Of a stretch of DNA of 64,000 nucleotides, positions 60,302 to 64,000 are shown one piece after another; the first letter of the stretch is position 1, and each line of letters begins with the position of its first letter. The notes under the pieces were generated by a model. The model had not been told where the DNA came from. It saw only the letters and a program-made list of their open reading frames with translations, and did no database searches. This DNA is from an uncultured Sulfitobacter sp. (GTDB taxonomy: Bacteria; Pseudomonadota; Alphaproteobacteria; Rhodobacterales; Rhodobacteraceae), in assembly GCF_947500075.1 (NCBI RefSeq), contig NZ_CANMQS010000002.1, positions 62,001-126,000 of the forward strand. Reading direction: 5' to 3'. The position numbers and the translations under genes are program-made.

Positions 60302-61197
60302 GTCTGGTCTTCCGGCAGGACCAGTCCCGCCGCACGGGCATAGACCTTGGCGATGGCGGCGTCGTCTTCGCGGCCCAGACCCATCTCAACCGCGCGTTTG
60401 TATTGCGCCAGTGCGGTTTCGGTGAGGTGCGCCTGAAAGCCCGACGCTCTGGCGGCCTCCAGCACGATGCCCAGATCCTTGGGCCAGATGTTCACCTGAC
60501 TGTGGGGCGTGTAATCGCCTGCCACCACATGGGGCGCGCGGTTCTCCAGCATCCATGAATTGCCCGCGCATTTGGTGATCACCTCCACAAAGGTCTCAGG
60601 TTTGATGCCTTGGGTCATGCCGAATGTCAGCGCCTCCGCCATGGTGGCGATATGCACCCCGGCGAGCAGTTGATTGACCGCTTTCATCGCAGAGCCGGCA
60701 CCGGCTGCATCCCCAAGGTGAAAGACCGTTTCAGCCGTTGCGTCCAGAACCGGGCGCGCGGCGTCAAAGGCGGCGGCACTGCCGGAGGCCATGACGCCCA
60801 GCCGCCCTTCGCCCGCCTTGACCGATCCGCCCGATATCGGCGCATCAAGGTAGAGGACCGCATGGGCCGCGCAGCGCTGCTCCATCTGTTTGGCAAACTC
60901 CGGCGGGACTGTGGCACAGGCCATCACAACCGCACCGGGCCGCAGGCGCGGCACGATGCCGTCATCGCCAAAGAGCACGCTTTCCACCTGGGCTGCATTC
61001 AGCACAACGACCACCACCGCGTCCATGGTGAGGGCCGCATCGGCAACTGTCCCGTTCCTGCCGCCCTCTGCAATGAAGCGGGCGACATGCTCTGCCATGA
61101 CATCAAATCCATGCACGGTGTTGCCCGCGCGCAGGCAGCACCGGGCCATGCCGTAGCCCATCGACCCCAATCCAAAGACAGCGATATTCATGCTCAT
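60298..61197 (-). CDS. ltnD: L-threonate dehydrogenase-like (3-hydroxyisobutyrate dehydrogenase family)
   Basis: A 299-residue NAD-dependent dehydrogenase. The Rossmann motif is VFGLGSMGYGMA, the substrate loop YLDAPISGGSVKAGEGRLGV, and the catalytic lysine lies in AGSAMKAVNQLLAG. It would oxidise L-threonate to 2-oxo-tetronate, feeding otnI, otnK and otnC. All neighbours overlap by four bases. Confidence 0.9.
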   Translation of the reverse strand: MSMNIAVFGLGSMGYGMARCCLRAGNTVHGFDVMAEHVARFIAEGGRNGTVADAALTMDAVVVVVLNAAQVESVLFGDDGIVPRLRPGAVVMACATVPPEFAKQMEQRCAAHAVLYLDAPISGGSVKAGEGRLGVMASGSAAAFDAARPVLDATAETVFHLGDAAGAGSAMKAVNQLLAGVHIATMAEALTFGMTQGIKPETFVEVITKCAGNSWMLENRAPHVVAGDYTPHSQVNIWPKDLGIVLEAARASGFQAHLTETALAQYKRAVEMGLGREDDAAIAKVYARAAGLVLPEDQT

Positions 61198-62150
61198 GCC
61201 GGTTTCCTTTCGCGGTCTTTCAGGACGTGGGCGGCATCGCGCCGCGTGCTTTCCACCCGGTAGACTTTGTCCGAGGAGGTGATGAACATCGTATGGCCCG
61301 CAGCCCCGCCGAAGCAGATGTTCGAGGTTTGCTGCGGCAACCGGATTTTCCCGATCAGCGCCCCGTCGGGCGACAGGCAGTGAATGCCATCCAGCGCCGA
61401 GGTCCAGACGACCCCTTCGTGGTCCACCCGGAAGCCGTCCGGCACACCGGGGGCGACCACTGCAAAGACGCGCGGATTGCGCAGCACTGTTCCGTCCACA
61501 TCGAACATGCGGATATGATGCGGCAGGTCATAGTCGATGCCGGGAAAGCTCGCCCCTTTGATCGCGCCTGAATCCGCCACGTAGAGCCGTTTCTCATCGG
61601 GGGAGAAGGCAAGCCCGTTGGGTTTGTCAAAATCGGTCGCCACTGCATGCAGTGTGCCGTCGGGCGTGGCGCAGAAGACATAGCAGCCGCCGATCTCGCT
61701 TTCTGCAGGGTAGCCTTCGATGTCGGAATTGATGCCATAGGGCGGATCGGTGAACCAGATCGTGCCGTCTGACCGGACCACAACATCGTTGGGCGAATTC
61801 AGCCGTTTGCCCTCAAAGCTGTCGGCAACCACCTCCACCGCGTCTGGGTCCTGCGGGTCAATCCGCCGGAGCACCCGCCGCCCGCCGTGTTCGCAAGACA
61901 CCATCTGCCCGTTCAGGTCGAGGGTGTTGCCGTTGGCAAATTCGCTTTGGCCCAGGGCGACCTGCACGCCGGTGCGCTCAGACCAGCGCATCATCCGCTT
62001 GTTGGGGATGTCGTTGAAGAACAACTGCCCGTCCAGCCACACCGGCCCTTCGGTCCAGGTGAAGCCATCGGCGATTTGCTCCGGCGGGCGCGCGGTGTTG
62101 ACGTATTCCTCAAACAGCGGATCGACGGTGACGTAATGTGGTGCGGTCAT
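61194..62150 (-). CDS. SMP-30/gluconolactonase-family lactonase
   Basis: A 318-residue six-bladed propeller lactonase. Metal ligands are expected in TEGPVWLDGQLFFNDIP, LNSPNDVVVRSDGTIWFTDP, and LAFSPDEKRLYVADSGAIKG. In this operon it probably opens a four-carbon sugar lactone such as threonolactone to the acid used by LtnD. The ATG at 62150 is preferred over longer in-frame readings because it overlaps the permease stop by four bases. Confidence 0.88.
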   Translation of the reverse strand: MTAPHYVTVDPLFEEYVNTARPPEQIADGFTWTEGPVWLDGQLFFNDIPNKRMMRWSERTGVQVALGQSEFANGNTLDLNGQMVSCEHGGRRVLRRIDPQDPDAVEVVADSFEGKRLNSPNDVVVRSDGTIWFTDPPYGINSDIEGYPAESEIGGCYVFCATPDGTLHAVATDFDKPNGLAFSPDEKRLYVADSGAIKGASFPGIDYDLPHHIRMFDVDGTVLRNPRVFAVVAPGVPDGFRVDHEGVVWTSALDGIHCLSPDGALIGKIRLPQQTSNICFGGAAGHTMFITSSDKVYRVESTRRDAAHVLKDRERKPA

Positions 62151-63091
62151 GCGACGGCCCCTTTCCGAAGGGTTTGGAACAGCAACATGACAAGGATGAT
62201 CACCCCGAAGATGATGTTGCGCCATGCGTCGTCAATTTGCATCACCGACAGGATAGAGGTCAGCAGCGTGATGAACAGTGCCCCGCCAATGGTGCCAAAA
62301 AGCCCGCCGCGCCCGCCAAGGATCGACGTGCCGCCGATGACCACGGCGGCAATGGTGGGCAGCAGGAACGGATCGCCCATGCTTTGATACGCCTGATTGG
62401 CATAACCGGCCAGCATCACGCCCCCAAGAGCCGAACACATGCCCGCAATGGCGAAGGCGGCAAACACCACCGAGGGCGTGGATACGCCTGACAGGAATGT
62501 CGCCTTTTCATTGAACCCGATCGAGCGCAGGTAGCGCCCGAAGGGTGTGCGGGTCAGGAAAGCGGCCAGCCCGACAGAAATCGCGATCCAGATCAGGAAG
62601 CTGATCGGCAGGCCCAGCAGGTCTCCGGAGGCCATGGCGTTCATCAGCGGGCTGGATTCACCCTTGGGGTTGAACCCGCCGGTGTTGAGCACGGCCAGCC
62701 CCAGCAGCATCGAATTCACAGCCAGCGTCCAGACCATCGACGGGATGCGCAGGATGGCGACGCCGATGCCGTTGATCACTCCGATCAGCGCCCCGAAGGC
62801 AAGCGCCGCAGGCACCGCCAGAAACGTGAGCGTCGGGTTGCCCGTGCCCACAAGGGAGGTCGACAGGATCGCTGATCCGGTCAGCACCCAGGGCACCGAC
62901 AGGTCGATATGGCCCAGCAGGATGACAATGGTCGCACCCGTGGCCAGCAGGCCCAGAAAGGCGGCGATCTGAAGCTGTTGCGTAAGGTAATCGGCGCTGA
63001 GGATCTGCGGGAAGAACGCACTGCCTGCGAAGACCAGCAGGACCACGCCAAAATACGGCATCAGGCTGTCGATGGATATGGAACGCAGCAT
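62147..63091 (-). CDS. ribose-type ABC transporter permease
   Basis: A 314-residue inner-membrane protein of the RbsC/BPD-transp_2 family, with 8-10 hydrophobic segments and motifs LLGHIDLSVPWVLTGSAILS, ALAFGALIGVINGIGVAILR and VIGGTSILGGRGGLFGTIGG. It probably imports a sugar acid or lactone for the adjoining otn/ltn genes. The start overlaps the next permease gene by one base. Confidence 0.9.
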   Translation of the reverse strand: MLRSISIDSLMPYFGVVLLVFAGSAFFPQILSADYLTQQLQIAAFLGLLATGATIVILLGHIDLSVPWVLTGSAILSTSLVGTGNPTLTFLAVPAALAFGALIGVINGIGVAILRIPSMVWTLAVNSMLLGLAVLNTGGFNPKGESSPLMNAMASGDLLGLPISFLIWIAISVGLAAFLTRTPFGRYLRSIGFNEKATFLSGVSTPSVVFAAFAIAGMCSALGGVMLAGYANQAYQSMGDPFLLPTIAAVVIGGTSILGGRGGLFGTIGGALFITLLTSILSVMQIDDAWRNIIFGVIILVMLLFQTLRKGAVA

Positions 63092-64000
63092 CAGGCGTAG
63101 ACCTCCAGCTTGTTGCGTGCGCGCAGCACGTCCGCGCCACCAATCGCAATGGCAGCGGCGAGGATCAGCCCTTCGAACAAGGGCTGCGCCAGCGATGGAA
63201 TGCCGGAAAAGAACATCAGCGACGCGATGGTCTTGAGGATAAACGCCCCCGCAAGCGCGCCGATGAGCGAGCCGACACCGCCGCGCAGCAACACGCCGCC
63301 AAGCACCACCGCCGCGATGGAGTTCAGGGTGAACCCCGCCGAGATTCCGGCGTCGCCCGTGGTGGTGACGAAGCTGTAGAACAGCCCCGCCAGCCCGCCG
63401 AACACCCCGGCAAGCGTGAATGCCGCCAGTCGAATGAAACGGGTGTTGATGCCTGACTGAAACGCCGCTTGTTCGGATGATCCCAGCGCATAGAGGCCAA
63501 GCCCCAGACCGGTGCGCCGGAACGGCAGCCAGAAGCCGAAGATCGCGACGGCTGTGATGACCAGCGCGGTCGGAATGCCCAGAACATCCAGCGTCATCGC
63601 ATCGGCCAGATCATAGTTCACCGCACCGCCCGGCGTGGGCCTGAGCAGCAGCGCAATGCCCACAAAAATGGATGCCGTCGCCAGTGTCACCACAATCGGC
63701 TGGATGCGCCCGTAGACGATGATCAGCCCGTTGAGCAAACCACAAAGCGCGCCTGCCGCCACAACCGCCACCATCCCGAAGGCCATGCCAACCGCCGACC
63801 CCTCCAGCACATAGGAGGCCACGCAATTGGTCAGCGCCATCACCGCGCCGACGGACAAGTCGATCCCCCGCACCACCACGGCAAAGAACTGCGCGCAGGC
63901 GGCAAGGCCAAGGATCAGGCACTGGTTGGCCCAGATCGTCATCACATAGGTTGAGGCCCCACGCGGGTGGGTGCCCAGATAGGCGCTCAGAAGCGCGACC
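63091..64000 (-). CDS. ribose-type ABC transporter permease (partial, 5' end outside window)
   Basis: The second RbsC-like permease; about 303 residues are visible and the reading frame remains open to the right edge (start not seen; upstream residues LLSAYLGTHPRGASTYVMTI resemble the usual beginning). Core motifs are VVVRGIDLSVGAVMALTNCV, AAGALCGLLNGLIIVYGRIQ and VLGGVLLRGGVGSLIGALAG. It pairs with the 62147-63091 protein. The ATPase and binding protein should lie beyond 64000. Confidence 0.9.
   Translation of the reverse strand, partial: VALLSAYLGTHPRGASTYVMTIWANQCLILGLAACAQFFAVVVRGIDLSVGAVMALTNCVASYVLEGSAVGMAFGMVAVVAAGALCGLLNGLIIVYGRIQPIVVTLATASIFVGIALLLRPTPGGAVNYDLADAMTLDVLGIPTALVITAVAIFGFWLPFRRTGLGLGLYALGSSEQAAFQSGINTRFIRLAAFTLAGVFGGLAGLFYSFVTTTGDAGISAGFTLNSIAAVVLGGVLLRGGVGSLIGALAGAFILKTIASLMFFSGIPSLAQPLFEGLILAAAIAIGGADVLRARNKLEVYA

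Noticed and set aside
1-64000. CRISPR array, tRNA, rRNA or insertion sequence
   Set aside because: No regularly spaced repeats, cloverleaf, ribosomal sequence or transposase was seen. The 62-bp and GGGATATT repeats are dispersed and short.

Overview
The window looks like chromosomal DNA of a marine alphaproteobacterium of the Rhodobacteraceae (Roseobacter group). The evidence is the GC-rich coding style, the phoH-ybeY-corC-lnt-metK neighbourhood, a SAM/SAH-type riboswitch directly before metK, an aroA-cmk...rpsA-ihfB-lapA-trpF block, a VPLPA-type C-terminal sorting signal, and intergenic elements resembling GGGATATTTWTGG repeats. No tRNA, rRNA, CRISPR array, transposase or integrase gene was found.

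Layout. (1) 1-4623: a UgpABCE-like carbohydrate/phosphodiester ABC importer on the minus strand, with a divergent LysR regulator. (2) 4768-21411: a catabolic accessory region. Three direct copies of a ~62-bp repeat lie at 4768, 5431 and 21350, and the last two bracket it. Its first half (5680-13194) is a divergent LysR gene plus a six-gene operon: secreted propeller-like protein, secreted Ig-like protein, pirin, glutathionyl-hydroquinone reductase, a double-CDGSH/glutamate-synthase-like fusion, and a hemerythrin-like protein. Its second half (13260-21239) is a LysR gene, maleylacetate reductase, hydroxyquinol 1,2-dioxygenase-like enzyme, a DUF849/BKACE enzyme, a nitroreductase-family flavoprotein, a YCII-domain protein and a TRAP transporter with a fused QM subunit. 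Together these suggest uptake and ring cleavage of a hydroxyquinol-type aromatic, protection against quinones, and a possible non-canonical end step: BKACE cleavage of 3-oxoadipate in place of CoA-transferase and thiolase.

(3) 21459-33448: envelope proteins, then housekeeping genes phoH, ybeY, corC, lnt, metK, a ClpP-fold periplasmic protein, a response regulator, trmB, aroA and cmk. (4) 33449-42890: about 9.4 kb of unrelated genes between cmk and rpsA: a sterol-desaturase-family membrane enzyme, acetyltransferases, a Cys-rich/SCO1 copper-type module, a KAP-family NTPase apparently inserted at the end of the SCO1 gene, a lipoprotein cytochrome c, and a SpoIIAA/STAS-like gene behind an FNR box. 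(5) 42891-46960: rpsA, a VPLPA-CTERM protein, ihfB, lapA and trpF, with clear terminators.

(6) 47074-51806 (minus): phosphomannomutase, kdsA and capsule-export genes kpsE and kpsT. (7) 52041-57623: an ArsR-type regulator with a YraQ/ArsP-like permease, a uracil-DNA-glycosylase-family protein, an SseB-like protein, a YHS and rhodanese pair, and a LysR/SnoaL divergent pair. (8) 57682-64000 (minus): a tightly overlapped four-carbon sugar-acid operon (otnI, otnC, otnK, ltnD, SMP-30 lactonase) with two ribose-type ABC permeases. It runs off the window.

All functional calls rest on reading motifs and gene context. No database search was possible.
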